A DNA stretch of 64,000 bases. Origin: Taeniopygia guttata (taxonomy: Eukaryota > Chordata > Aves > Passeriformes > Estrildidae). The translations under genes and the position numbers were made by a program. Shown here piece by piece: positions 23,861 to 64,000 of this stretch. How positions within the stretch are numbered: the first letter of the stretch is position 1; each line of letters starts with the position of its first letter. The DNA lies in the NCBI RefSeq assembly GCF_048771995.1, contig NC_133026.1, positions 147,464,501 through 147,528,500 of the forward strand. Reading direction: 5' to 3'. The notes under the pieces were generated by a model. That model made no database searches. It saw nothing but the letters and a program-made list of their open reading frames with translations, and was not told where the DNA came from.

Positions 23861-24179
23861 TTTGAAAGGTATGCTGAAATTGTATCAGTATTACACATAC
23901 TGCTGGATCTTGATTTAAATTTAGATGTATTTGTTTTATATATTTTTTGATATTCTTTTATTCCTCCTGTTGCTCTGAAAACCTCAGCTCAGTTACCTCA
24001 TGGATTCCCATATCCACTTGTAGTCATATCTATGAAACCCAGCTGTGGTGGGGTTGCCTTATTGTCCTTGTCAACCAGATAATGTCTGGTACTGCACACA
24101 TGTAGTGGTTAGTACAACCAGATAATGTACTTGAGAAAACAAACTAGAAAGGATATGAAAGAGCCAAAGTACTGATCAG

Positions 24180-24345
24180 TATGATACACTGAGACCCTGG
24201 AGATATCCCTGGGAGAATTTAAAAGACATGGGTGTGGCATGTGGGGACATGGGTTAGTGATGGGCTTGGCAATGCTGGATTAATGGTTGGTCTTGATGAT
24301 CTTAAATGGATTTTCCAACTTAAACAATTCTATGATTTCACACCA
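24180..24345 (+). mobile_element. CR1 LINE 3' end
   Basis: Plus-strand CR1 tail: CTGGAGATATCCCTGG, a variant of the GGGACATGGTTTAGTG motif, GGTCTTGATGATCTTAAATG and AACAATTCTATGATTTCA. It points toward the adjacent minus-strand CR1 at 23.5-23.9 kb in opposite orientation. Confidence 0.9.
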
Positions 24346-26640
24346 GAGATGACAATTCCTGCAGGAACTGTCAGCCTTTTGTAGTCACCTAATTAGTACC
24401 TCTTCCTTTCAGAAGAAAGTAGGAAAAATTAAGTTAAACCTGCTAAGGAGGCAAAAATCAAGTTAATGATGCTCACTTCCACTGGAGTTACCTACAGAGT
24501 TCCAGCACAGGTGTGATCCATACTTTCAATCACTTCCTCCATGTTGATGTAGAAGCCTTTAAAAGATTTATGCAGTTTTCAACCCAGAACAGTCAAGTCC
24601 CGTCAAAGTCAACTGAATTTCTTCACCAAGTATTATCTGCCAAAGAGCAAGGCAAACATACAGCTTGTAGTGTTCATCAAGCCAATTAATATCCTTCTTC
24701 ATCCGTTCATAGTTCAAGTGATACAGAAGCATTTCACTGTTCCAAAGTATTTACTCTCCCCTTTGGGTCATACTTGCAGATATTCAAGGGGCGCAATTAA
24801 CAGCTCAGCTTTCACTTCAAGTGAACTGTTCCTGAAACCATTGTCACCACTAGAGTTTCCACTGGAGTGATTTTGGATTTGTCTTCATTCCAGGCTTCTC
24901 AAATCGCTGGAAAGTAAAGATTTACCCATAACTATAAACAAATAAAGGACAAAATTACAGGTCAACTTTAAAGTAAAGCCAAGCAGGTCTAACAAAAAGA
25001 TAAACAAAGGAGCTGGCAAAGGGGTTGCTGTTTTCCTCCCCATGAGGAGCTGGGTAACATTTTTTCACAACCACCCATAATTTTTCATATATAACTTTAC
25101 TAGAGGCTGAAAAAGAGGGTGGATGGGGAAAAATACCCAAAAACAAGAGCCAGAAGAGGCACATTTGACCTTTCTGCTGAGGTGGCAGGAGGAAAACATG
25201 CAGTTTCTGTATCAACATCTAATTTTTTGATGCTATATTTTGGGCCATGTCACTTGATTTATTTCCAATGCTTTCTGTCACTGACAACTGCTGTTTTGGA
25301 GCACAGTGAAACCTAATTATGTCTTACTGGGCCATTTCACCCAAAAAAGGCTTCAGTTCTTAAAAGGTTTGTTCTGAAAGAGAGGTTTGAAAGCTCCATA
25401 ACAGCATTTTTTTTAGCATGGTCTTTATATGCTGTATTAGCAATTATATGGTAGTGTAAGAACAGCTGCTTAAACACTTAAAATTAGGTTTTTCAAAAGA
25501 AAAAAAAAAAGAGTAACTGTTGGGCACAATACCTTTCTTAACTGCTGAATTTCAAGATGACATTTCCCAGAACTGATATCTGTCACAGTAGAAATTATTA
25601 ATTTTGGGAAAAAGTATGTTCTAATAATTCTGGAAGCCAAGATGGTATTTAGGAGCAGCATTTTAAAAATCATTTATAGCAGTGGCAGCAATCTAGGGAA
25701 AATATTTTATACACAAATAGGCCAGTGACAAATGATACAGCTTTTCTTTTTATGAGAAAACATACCCTAAGTAACAACCATTCCCATTTTAAATTGAATT
25801 AATTTTAAAACCCCAGAGTTTATAAATGTCTGACAGTCATCGCTTACAATAATACAGTAGCAAAAATTTTCACTCAGAGCTGAATTTTATTCTTGACTTG
25901 GAAGGGATTTAAGCTTTTATTTGTCATCTCTCAACTAGCCTAACTTTTAAGATGTTATCCTGCAGTACATGCATTGGACCTGGCACATATTCTGCATTCT
26001 GCTTTACATAAGAATTTAAAATCAGAGCCAAAGTGAAGAAGTCCATGGCTCTATGCACTAAAGACTTGGAGGGTTCTGGCCCCCTGCTCAGGAACTGTTT
26101 GTTATTTTAACAATTAGATATTTAACCACAATTAATCCATGGTGGAGGGACCAAAACATGATTTTTGTCTTTCTATAATTAGATAACTCTCCCAACTACC
26201 AAGCTACAAAACTGCATTTATTTTGTCAAATGAATTGCAATAATAATTTATATTTAAAAAACCCAAAACAAAACAACTAATTATCATTAGATTACTAACT
26301 TCAGTTCACTCAAAAAGACAATTTTTCCAGGTGATGAGGGCCAACAATGCAACAATTCAACTTGATGGAAAAGATGCAGCACCACCTATTGGGGATGTGT
26401 TGCACTCACTGGTTGTTACAGTTCAAGAAGTACCAGTTTTGTTCTTCATTGTCATGACCTTGTTACAATGGAAAAAACAAACAAACAAACAAACAAAAAC
26501 AACAAAAGAAAACCACCCCAACCAAAAAAAAAAAATCCAACTAGGAACAAAAAGGACTTTCCAGAAAGAAGATAAAAGAAGTAAATACTGTACCTGAGAC
26601 TGTTCACCAGGAAAAAAGCATGTCCCTAAGTGCCACATCT
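24346..26640. other. intergenic AT-rich DNA, AGO2-RPLP1 gap
   Basis: I see no gene or recognisable repeat here apart from a short (AAAC)n microsatellite at about 26474-26500. Confidence 0.7.
26474..26500. repeat. (AAAC)n microsatellite
   Basis: About six AAAC units in a row within A-rich sequence. Confidence 0.9.
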
Positions 26641-27010
26641 ACATGTCTTTTAAATACCTCCAAGGCTCAATCTCTTCACTGGGCAGCTTGTTCCAATGCT
26701 TGACCATCTTTTCCATGCAGAAATTTTTCTTAATAGTGAATTTAAACTTCCCTGAGCACAACTTGAGGTCATTTCCTCTCATCCCATCATTACCTGGCAG
26801 AAGACACCAAGCCCGACCTTCAGCCTCCTGTCGGGCAGCTCCTGCCCTCCCCAGCTCTGTTCCTTTTCTTCAGACAGGCTCCAATGTCCTTCTTGTAGTA
26901 AAGAACCCGAATCTGAGCACAGGACTCGAGGTGTGGCCTCCCCAGTGCTGAGTACAGGGGGACAATCACTGCCCTGGTCCTGCTGGCCACGCTTTGCCTT
27001 TGGTCACTGA
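26641..27010 (-). mobile_element. CR1 LINE 3' part
   Basis: In reverse orientation this matches the CR1 region that reads, on the plus strand, GGACTCGAGGTGTGGCCTCC and GTGCTGAGTACAGGGGGACA, preceded by the diverged ORF2 C-terminal portion. Confidence 0.9.
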
Positions 27011-28809
27011 GAAACTGCAGCCTTAGAGCTGGAGAGAGGCAGCTTAAGGAGAGAAGAATCACCTCAGGAAGGTTATAAGCAGCAACAAAATAGTGTAGCA
27101 AGGACAAGAACAGAGAAAGGAACAATCAACTTCAAGTCTCCTTGGTAAGACCTCTGGAGTCTGACCACTTTGATGACCACCAGTGGCCTTGGTCATGTTC
27201 TAACTCTCAGCATCAGCTCTGTGGTGTTCACACAGCTAATTCAGGGTGAGGTGCTAAGGGCTGACTGCTTTCTGTATGATAATGACAGAGCTTGCTGATG
27301 TTGTCATCTTCCTTGGCAATGCACAGGCACATCCAGCCAGATCTCTGCCACTGCTCCTCATCATCCATCCCCCAAGTGTCAAATATCCACCTCATGGAAG
27401 TTTCACAGCCAAGTTACTTGTTTTGTTTACCCTGAAGACAGCCCTGTGTGATCCTGCACCAGCTTGCTAGTAGACAGCTGTAGCATCATCCTAAACCTCA
27501 CAGCCTGGAAATAACTCACCACCCTGGAATACACAGAAGAATGTAAGGGGGTTTCCTGGGTTTTTTTAAAGCCTCCATCTATTTGCTGTAGATTTATCCA
27601 GAACAGATTTCTGCTCCAAATGCATGGTGATGTGTTAGACAGTAAAAGTACAGACAGTTACAGGATCAGAGGTGAAAAGCACACACCACTGCAAATTTCT
27701 AGACCCTTGGTCTGCTTTATTATCCAGCTTTATTAATTAAGCTTTATTAACCAGCAGTCCTGATCACATACCTAGGCTTTCAAAAGCTTTAGGAAGCAGC
27801 AAAACTGGGGTTTCTTTTGTTTTTTTGCTTTCTTTTACACAGTGATTTGTTTTCACCAGAACTTTATTCTGGGCTCCTACAGAGCAGCTTTATCAGTGTC
27901 ACTCAATAGATGCAGCAAGACAGCCATGAAGCAAGGATGCAGGCAAATCTCATTTAATTAACATCTTTGCCAACCAAAACCTAAGCTTATGTGAATGCCA
28001 CATTTAAATTTTAGGTTTTCATATTTTACTTTTTAACAACCCATCAGCATTTCTAATAATTTTTAGCTTAAGGACTGTTGTAGCAGAACTGTTACAAAAC
28101 CATGTCTATTAAACATATAATTTTGTTGACTGCCTGCACACTTCCAGTACTCATCTCCCAGGCCAGCAAAATTTGCAAGCTTATTTGATTAAAAAGGATC
28201 TTATTTCTCTGTTGCTACTTCCCAGTCAGATCATCATCTCACGGACCACTGGGACAGCTCTGAGGGCTTTTGCACAGGAGACCTTGGCAGGCCTGGAGTG
28301 AGGCTCACACAAAATCCCATCCTCAAGCACCCAGCAATGACAGAGGTTCCTGGATATTTAATCCCACTGGAAAAGTGCATTTATTTGCTGCTTTGAGTTA
28401 GGTATAAACATGTAGACAATTGTCTTGTGCCTTGAATAGGAAGTTTAAGTAAATGCTTAAATTCAGAGCTGTTGGCCCCACTAATAGGTATAAGCACCCA
28501 CAAATTATGCACTGCATCACTGTACATTTATCATCTCCAGCAGTGAGGAGTGTTAGATCTTTGTTCAGTGAAATTCTCAGTTGTTTGTGATCCTTAGGAA
28601 GGGATGGAGGTAAAGTCAAGAGGTAACATCCCTCTCAGTTTTCACTTGTAATTGTCTAATAAATCCTGAGATTTCTATAAAGGAGCACTACAAAAGCAGG
28701 CTGGATACACTTTGCTGGTAACAGAAAGTTGTCATTTTAGGGTTCTAAAATTTCAAGCTTTTTGCAATTTTTTGAATAATTTTCTTTAAGCTTAACTAGT
28801 TTGACTTAT
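27011..28809. other. intergenic DNA, no gene seen
   Basis: AT-rich sequence between CR1 copies. I see no coding exon, RNA gene or named repeat. Confidence 0.65.
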
Positions 28810-29420
28810 TTGGTTTGGGTTGAAAGGGACCTTCAAAGGTCAGATAGCCCAGCCCCACTGCAGTGCACAGGAATATCTTCACCTAGATCAGGCTGTTCAG
28901 AGCCCCATCCAGCCTGGATGGAATCCCATCCCTCAGGCATGTCAGCCACACCACTCAGCTTGGAGTTATCTGCAAATTTTATGAGGGTGCACCTGATCTC
29001 CCTGTTCATGTCTTTGATGAAGACTTTAAATCATAATGGTGCCAAACAGACCTGAGGGACACATCTGATCTTCATCTGGACATTGAGTCAATCACTGCAC
29101 TGTAGATGTGACCATCTAGCCAATTCCTTATCCACCAAACAGTCCATCCATAAAATTCATCCCTCTCCAATTAGACAGAAGAATGTTGTGTGGGACTGTG
29201 TTAAAGGCTTTAAGAAGTCCAGAGAGGTGACATCCATAGCCCTTCCCTTGTCCACTCCATGTGGTCACTCCATCATAAAAGGTCCCTTGGCTGATCAAGC
29301 AGGACTTGACCTTGATGGAGCCGTGGCTGTCCCAGATCATGTCCCTGTCCTCCAGGACTGCCCTAGCACAGCTTCCAGGAAATCTGTTCCATGATCTGCC
29401 CAGCCACTGAGGTGAGGCTC
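28810..29420 (-). mobile_element. CR1 LINE, internally deleted: tail plus reverse-transcriptase part
   Basis: On the minus strand 29128-29340 encodes the reverse-transcriptase phrase [17 protein letters not shown], a variant of CR1 SKAFDTVPHNILLSK. The plus-strand piece at 28810-28918 is the CR1 3' tail, so a large stretch between the RT domain and the tail has been lost. Confidence 0.9.
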
Positions 29421-29529
29421 ATCAAATGCACATCTGTCAAGAAGACAAAAAAGAAAACCCAGAGAACATTCATTTTTCACAATCCGATGATGCCTTTGGA
29501 GCAGAACTCTGGAATTTGCTCAGGTTCAC

Positions 29530-29750
29530 CAGAATCCCAGAATCCCAGAACCAGTGAACGATGAGGTTGGAAGGGACCACAGGGGGGTCACCTGGTGCCA
29601 CCTCCGTGCTCCAGCAGGGCCATCCCAGAGCACAGTGCTGGGATATCTCCAGGGAGGGAGACCCCACACCCTCCCTGGACAATCTGTTCCGTGCTCGGTC
29701 ACTGCACAGCAAAGCAGTTCCCGCTCATGTTGGGTGGAGAAAATCAGGCC
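29530..29750 (-). mobile_element. CR1 LINE 3' fragment
   Basis: Reverse-orientation CR1 tail: AGAATCCCAGAATCCCAGAA at the 3' terminus, GAGGTTGGAAGGGACC and a diverged body with CTGGACAATCTGTTCCGTGC. Confidence 0.88.
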
Positions 29751-30099
29751 GCACAGTTCTGTACCAAGGACTACTTCTGCACCTTTTCTTCCCGTCTCAT
29801 TACACTCAGCAAATGGAGTGTTTTAGCGAGGCAGTGACACCTGAAATAGTTAATGGAGGAGGAGGGCTTGCGTCCTTCAAGCTGTGCCAGGGAGGTTTGG
29901 TTTGGATCCTGGGAAAACGGCCTCAGCCAGGGCAGTGGCGGAGTCCGCACCCCTGCAGGGACACAAAAGCCGTGGGGATGTGGCACTTGGGGGCACGGGC
30001 GGTGCTGGCAGTGCTGGGGGGCGGCGGCCCCGGTGCCCAGCCCGTTCCCGGTGTTCGGGGCGGATCACTCCCGGTGAGGGACGGGACAGGGGAAGGAGG

Positions 30100-30285
30100 G
30101 AGCGCGCGCGGGCACCGCCCATGCGCGGGGATCGCGGGGTGACGTCACCGATGACGCAACGCACACCGCCATTATAAATCCGCGCCGCTGAAGTCGGCCC
30201 CTTTCGCTCCGCGGCGGCCCAAGGTGCTGAGTCCTTCGAACGAAGCTAAGGCCGAACCACCCGGCGACCAGCACCGCGCCCCGCC
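30100..30285 (+). promoter_or_regulatory. RPLP1: RPLP1 core promoter and 5' UTR
   Basis: Within a CpG island lie a full CRE (TGACGTCA, 30140-30147), a CRE-like site (TGACGCAA, 30152-30159), a YY1-type CCGCCAT (30166-30172) and a TATA-like TATAAAT (30173-30179). About 25-30 bp later is a pyrimidine tract (CCCCTTTCGCTCC, from 30198) that fits a 5'-TOP transcription start, as in ribosomal protein genes. The roughly 85-nt leader contains CAAGGTGCT and GAAGCTAAGGC, resembling the human RPLP1 leader from recall. The start codon context is CCGCCATGG. Confidence 0.8.
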
Positions 30286-30357
30286 ATGGCCTCCGTCTCC
30301 GAGCTCGCCTGCATCTACTCCGCCCTCATCCTGCACGACGACGAGGTCACCGTGACG
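30286..30357 (+). CDS. RPLP1: RPLP1 coding exon 1
   Basis: 72 nt, 24 residues ending EVTVT, followed by the donor GTGAGT; phase 0. The following intron is only 99 nt. Confidence 0.97.
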
Positions 30358-31442
30358 GTGAGTACGGCCGCACAAGATGGCGGCGGCCGCGCGGCATGGC
30401 CGCCTGAGGGGCCGCGCCGCGCCGGGCGGGCTCTGAGCGCCGCTCTCTCCTTGCAGGAGGACAAGATCAACGCGCTCATCAAGGCAGCCGGAGTGAACGT
30501 GGAGCCTTTCTGGCCGGGGCTTTTCGCCAAGGTGGGCGAGAGGGGCCGCGGGCCGGGCAGAGATGGCGTGTGGGCTCCGCACCGCACCTCCCGCCCGTGG
30601 TAACCGGGCTTCGCTGCCGCGTGTCGTTCTCCGCAGGCGCTGGCGAACATTGACATCGGGAGCCTGATCTGTAACGTGGGAGCGGGCGGCGGAGGGGCTC
30701 CGGCTGCCGCTGCTCCCGCGGGCGGTGCCGCGCCCGCCGGCGGAGCCGCCCCCGGTAAGTGGCGGCCGCGTCCGGCCGAGCCCTGGGAACGGGGATCCGT
30801 GGAGTGAGCTGGGAGGGTCTTAAAGGCCATCTCTTCCAACCTCCTGCCCTGGGCAGGGACACCGTCCTCTAGACTCGGCTGTTCAGAGGCCCATCCCACG
30901 CTTGCAGGGATGGGGCAGCCGCCGCTTTGCAAGCACCGGCTGCAGGAGCTGCTTGCATGTGGTTTGTGCCATGCAGTGTGTGAGTGAGTGTTCTTGAGCA
31001 AAGCACGCCCTCCCCTTGAGAAAGGCTGGCGTTGCACATGAAGTCAGTGTACAGGATTAGTGTTCCCTCAGAATGAAATTGCTTTTCCTAAATGTCATCA
31101 GGATCATACAGAGCATCAGCATCTCCTCTCCTAAAGTTTTTCAGTTTTGATAGAAATGAACTCTGAAGTCACAAAAGTACTTTTCCTAATAGTACAAACA
31201 CTATTTTATTTTATATCCACTATTCTGGCTGCTGGCTTAGGTTGTTAGGACTGCTCAGGTCTTCATGCTTGATGTTAGTCATTGCATGTGACACCTGTTG
31301 TGACAAGTGACTTCTGTGAGCTGATAAATTGAAAGATAAATCCTGTCTCATTTCGTTTCCAGCTGAGGAGAAGAAAGAAGAGGAGAAGAAGGAAGAATCA
31401 GAGGAATCTGATGATGACATGGGCTTTGGTCTTTTTGACTAA
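30286..31442 (+). CDS. RPLP1: RPLP1, 60S acidic ribosomal protein P1 (complete gene span)
   Basis: RPLP1 pairs with P2 on P0 to form the ribosomal stalk that recruits translation GTPases. Coding exons 30286-30357, 30457-30531, 30637-30754 and 31363-31442 join to 114 codons plus TAA, the usual length. The protein opens [20 protein letters not shown], has the P1 core ([40 protein letters not shown]), an Ala/Gly/Pro-rich hinge and the conserved acidic tail [15 protein letters not shown], the binding motif for elongation factors. All introns are GT-AG. With introns, a CpG-island promoter and a poly(A) signal it is not a processed copy. It lies on the plus strand between AGO2 and PTK2, whereas human RPLP1 is on 15q23. 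Confidence 0.97.
30457..30531 (+). CDS. RPLP1: RPLP1 coding exon 2
   Basis: 75 nt, encoding [20 protein letters not shown] and GLFAK. Acceptor CTTGCAG, donor GTGGGC; phase 0. The following intron is 105 nt. Confidence 0.97.
30637..30754 (+). CDS. RPLP1: RPLP1 coding exon 3
   Basis: 118 nt, encoding [20 protein letters not shown] and the alanine-rich hinge. Acceptor CCGCAG, donor GTAAGT; it ends one base into the next codon. Confidence 0.96.
30803..30915 (-). mobile_element. CR1 LINE fragment in RPLP1 intron 3
   Basis: Reverse-orientation CR1 tail piece: CTGGGAGGGTCTTAAAGGCC, CTTCCAACCTCCTGCCCTGG, GGCAGGGACACC. It makes up about a fifth of the 608-nt intron. Confidence 0.85.
31363..31442 (+). 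CDS. RPLP1: RPLP1 coding exon 4 and stop
   Basis: 80 nt after the acceptor TTTCCAG, encoding the Lys/Glu-rich segment and [10 protein letters not shown], then TAA at 31440-31442. Confidence 0.97.
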
Positions 31443-31462
31443 TTAGTTTTGTACCAGCCTGT

Positions 31463-31468
31463 AATAAA
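31463..31468 (+). terminator. RPLP1: RPLP1 poly(A) signal
   Basis: AATAAA lies 21 nt after the stop codon and is followed by GT-rich DNA at 31495-31520. The very short 3' UTR is typical of ribosomal protein genes. Confidence 0.92.
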
Positions 31469-31489
31469 GAACATGTGCTTGTACTCATG

Positions 31490-32400
31490 TCTCTCAGGTG
31501 GATGTTTGTGGAGGGTGGAAAATGACCAAGTTACTTGCACCTCCTTAAACTGCTGTCATGAGTGCTCAGCTGGGGCTTTACAACTTCCCCTCTCAGCTTT
31601 TTGGTGTTCCACAAACTCTAAAAGGAACCCACAGTCTCTGAACAGAGGGAGGAATGAAATCCCAATGAGCAGAGGATGTGGTGGTGACAGCCTGGAGCTG
31701 CAGGATGGGATCCTGTTCTGCTGCAGCCTCTGGTGCTGTGACACCCCTGGTTACAGCAGCAGTGCTGCAGCTCCCATGGCACCCGTGCAGGGGCATCTGT
31801 GGCACACCAAAGCCGAAAGCTTTTCATGGTGGGGAAAAAGGCTGCAGTTCTTAGGTAAAGGCTGAGGTTGTGTAAGGTACAGAATGGATTTTCCTGGCCA
31901 GAAAACTGCTGTAAAGGGTGCTTGTGGGAGGTGATGAACCTGCACTGGAAAGGGGCTACTTAAAAGGCATGGATTTTATAAATAACCTTTGAAAGGACTT
32001 CTCCAGAACAGTTGAACAAGGTAAGGACTGTGTTCCAAGTGGGTATTCCAAAGTATTTGATGTATTACAGAACTCCAGGTGTGTGAGAGGGGTGTCACAA
32101 AGTTGTGGAGGGGAATTGTTCCACATCTGGACCAAACACTGATGGACTCTGCACTGTCCCACCATTTACATTTATGTAACAACTTTATGACAGGATGTTA
32201 GGTATTTGTATTATCAACTCATTTATATTTAAGAAGACAGAGGTACTCAGAGAAGAATTCTTTTGCAGTGCACACACATGAAATAAAGAGTCAGAGTTTC
32301 ACTGGTAACACCTTTTTAATAGGTCAAAGTAACTGTACAGTTAATTATATTCTTCCTGAGAATAATTTATATCCCTCAACAGCAAAAAGGGAGTGTGGTT
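31490..32400. other. RPLP1-PTK2 intergenic spacer (tail to tail)
   Basis: About 0.9-1.3 kb separates the two converging 3' ends, depending on which PTK2 poly(A) site is used. An open frame at 31449-31865 overlaps the RPLP1 3' end and shows no protein similarity. I see no other feature. Confidence 0.6.
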
Positions 32401-32406
32401 TTTATT
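32401..32406 (-). terminator. PTK2: candidate distal PTK2 poly(A) signal
   Basis: Minus-strand AATAAA about 920 nt beyond the stop codon, followed downstream by CCCTTTTTGCTGTTG, a plausible U/GU-rich element. It would give a 3' UTR of about 0.95 kb. Confidence 0.4.
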
Positions 32407-32814
32407 TTAACAGAACAGATGGCATAACTGGAAAACCAAGGAAAATCTAATTACACTGCTCTACTGTAACTCCTCCCAGGCAAGATAGACAAAAGGATGG
32501 GTTAGTTAACTACACTGGGTTTAAAATAGTCATCATGGCTTTAATCTGTCTTTATAAATTATATAAAAATGGGGGACATGAATGGTTACAGATCTCTTCT
32601 AAATGCAGCTCTGAATTGCTCTGGTACAAAGCAGCATTTTCACTTCCAAGGAAAACAACATTGCTACAAAAGAACTGGCACGTTATCCTGGTGAAAAAGA
32701 CGAGTGTTCAGTTGTGTCCTACAGCTAGTTCCAAACAAATGCTTCACACAGTCACGTAAAAGTAAAAGGCAGGAAGATGAAGAGGGCTTTAGTTTGTCTT
32801 GAAATGACTGAAGT

Positions 32815-33328
32815 CTTGAAAATATAGCTTTTTATTCTTTCTCTGTAAATCGTGATTAGCATATTGCGACGTAAGTGTTCTAATAAAAAAAATTCCAGTC
32901 TGGATAGTTCATATACTGTGGGCAAGAATTCTCAGCCCTGAGGTTTCCCCGAATTCTTCACTTCACAATATCTTTCTCCCATCTGCTGTTCAACAGTTTT
33001 GGCTCCAAGACCCGGTGGCAGCTCAGTGCGAAGCGTGTCCCATGCAATGGAGTGAGCTGCCCTGTGCCCCAGCTCTGAGTGCCCGAGGGCTCCTGTACAA
33101 ACCTCATCTGCTGATAATGCCACCTTTGAATGCCAGCCCAGCTCGGCTCCACCAGAGAGACTCGGTTAAACTGCAGTGAGAGAACCCCAGGGCTCGGTCA
33201 GGTCTGCTGAAGCCAGAGGCGCTGGAAGGCCAGGACTGCGCTGGGTTAATCCTCACTGCTGGTGGAAGGTGAAGGAACATCCTGTCACAAGCAGAATTCT
33301 GAGGCTGATGACATTCTTCCCTCAGTGC
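32815..33328 (-). other. PTK2: PTK2 3' UTR, minimum extent
   Basis: Sequence between the PTK2 stop codon and the nearest AATAAA signal on the minus strand. Its real end depends on which poly(A) signal is used. Confidence 0.5.
32831..32836 (-). terminator. PTK2: candidate proximal PTK2 poly(A) signal
   Basis: Minus-strand AATAAA about 490 nt beyond the stop codon. The downstream element is weaker than at the distal candidate. Confidence 0.4.

Positions 33329-64000
<30,672 letters not shown>

Noticed and set aside
31255-31330. Possible C/D-box snoRNA in RPLP1 intron 3
   Set aside because: Only weak C-box-like (TTGATGT) and D-box-like (CTGA) matches with no terminal stem or internal boxes.
31449-31865. 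Open frame of 138 codons beginning at the RPLP1 stop region
   Set aside because: It overlaps the RPLP1 3' UTR and poly(A) signal, shows no similarity and no splice structure.

Overview
The window is a piece of a bird chromosome, most likely from a neognath such as a songbird. Three things point to this: the interspersed repeats I can recognise are almost all fragments of the avian LINE CR1, no mammalian SINEs are visible, and the encoded AGO2, PTK2 (FAK) and RPLP1 proteins are vertebrate with compact introns. It carries the AGO2-PTK2 neighbourhood, which is also adjacent and co-oriented on human 8q24.3, plus an intron-containing RPLP1 gene between the two.

Layout. (1) 1-21,966, minus strand: the 5' part of AGO2. 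Exon 3 (1113-1233), exon 2 (4978-5173) and the tiny exon 1 (21936-21966) together encode the first 116 residues; the rest of the gene lies beyond the left edge. (2) 21.5-22.35 kb: the AGO2 CpG island, containing a 119-nt pure purine tract. (3) 22.34-23.52 kb: a minisatellite of about 60 copies of a roughly 20-bp unit, immediately upstream of AGO2. (4) 23.5-30.1 kb: intergenic DNA with several CR1 fragments. (5) 30.1-31.5 kb, plus strand: complete RPLP1 (four coding exons, 114 aa) with a TATA-like/CRE/pyrimidine-start promoter and a poly(A) signal. (6) 32.4-64 kb, minus strand: the 3' half of PTK2 in 14 constitutive coding exons plus one 9-nt microexon. It runs from the kinase catalytic loop (about human residue 507) through the activation loop, both proline-rich motifs and the focal-adhesion-targeting (FAT) domain to the stop codon at 33329.

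How the genes relate. AGO2 (small-RNA-guided silencing) and PTK2 (integrin-dependent tyrosine kinase) are transcribed in the same direction. RPLP1 (ribosomal stalk protein) is head-to-head with AGO2, about 8 kb apart, and tail-to-tail with PTK2, with about 1 kb between their 3' ends. No functional link between the three is implied by the sequence.

Points of most interest: the 9-nt PTK2 microexon encoding Pro-Trp-Arg (the neural FAK+ insert) with canonical splice sites; a candidate alternative first exon/promoter for the kinase-less product FRNK inside the intron after the last kinase exon; the minisatellite and homopurine tract at the AGO2 promoter; and the position of an intact RPLP1 between AGO2 and PTK2, unlike its location in human. 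I found no clearly novel system; the remaining DNA looks like ordinary intron and intergenic sequence.
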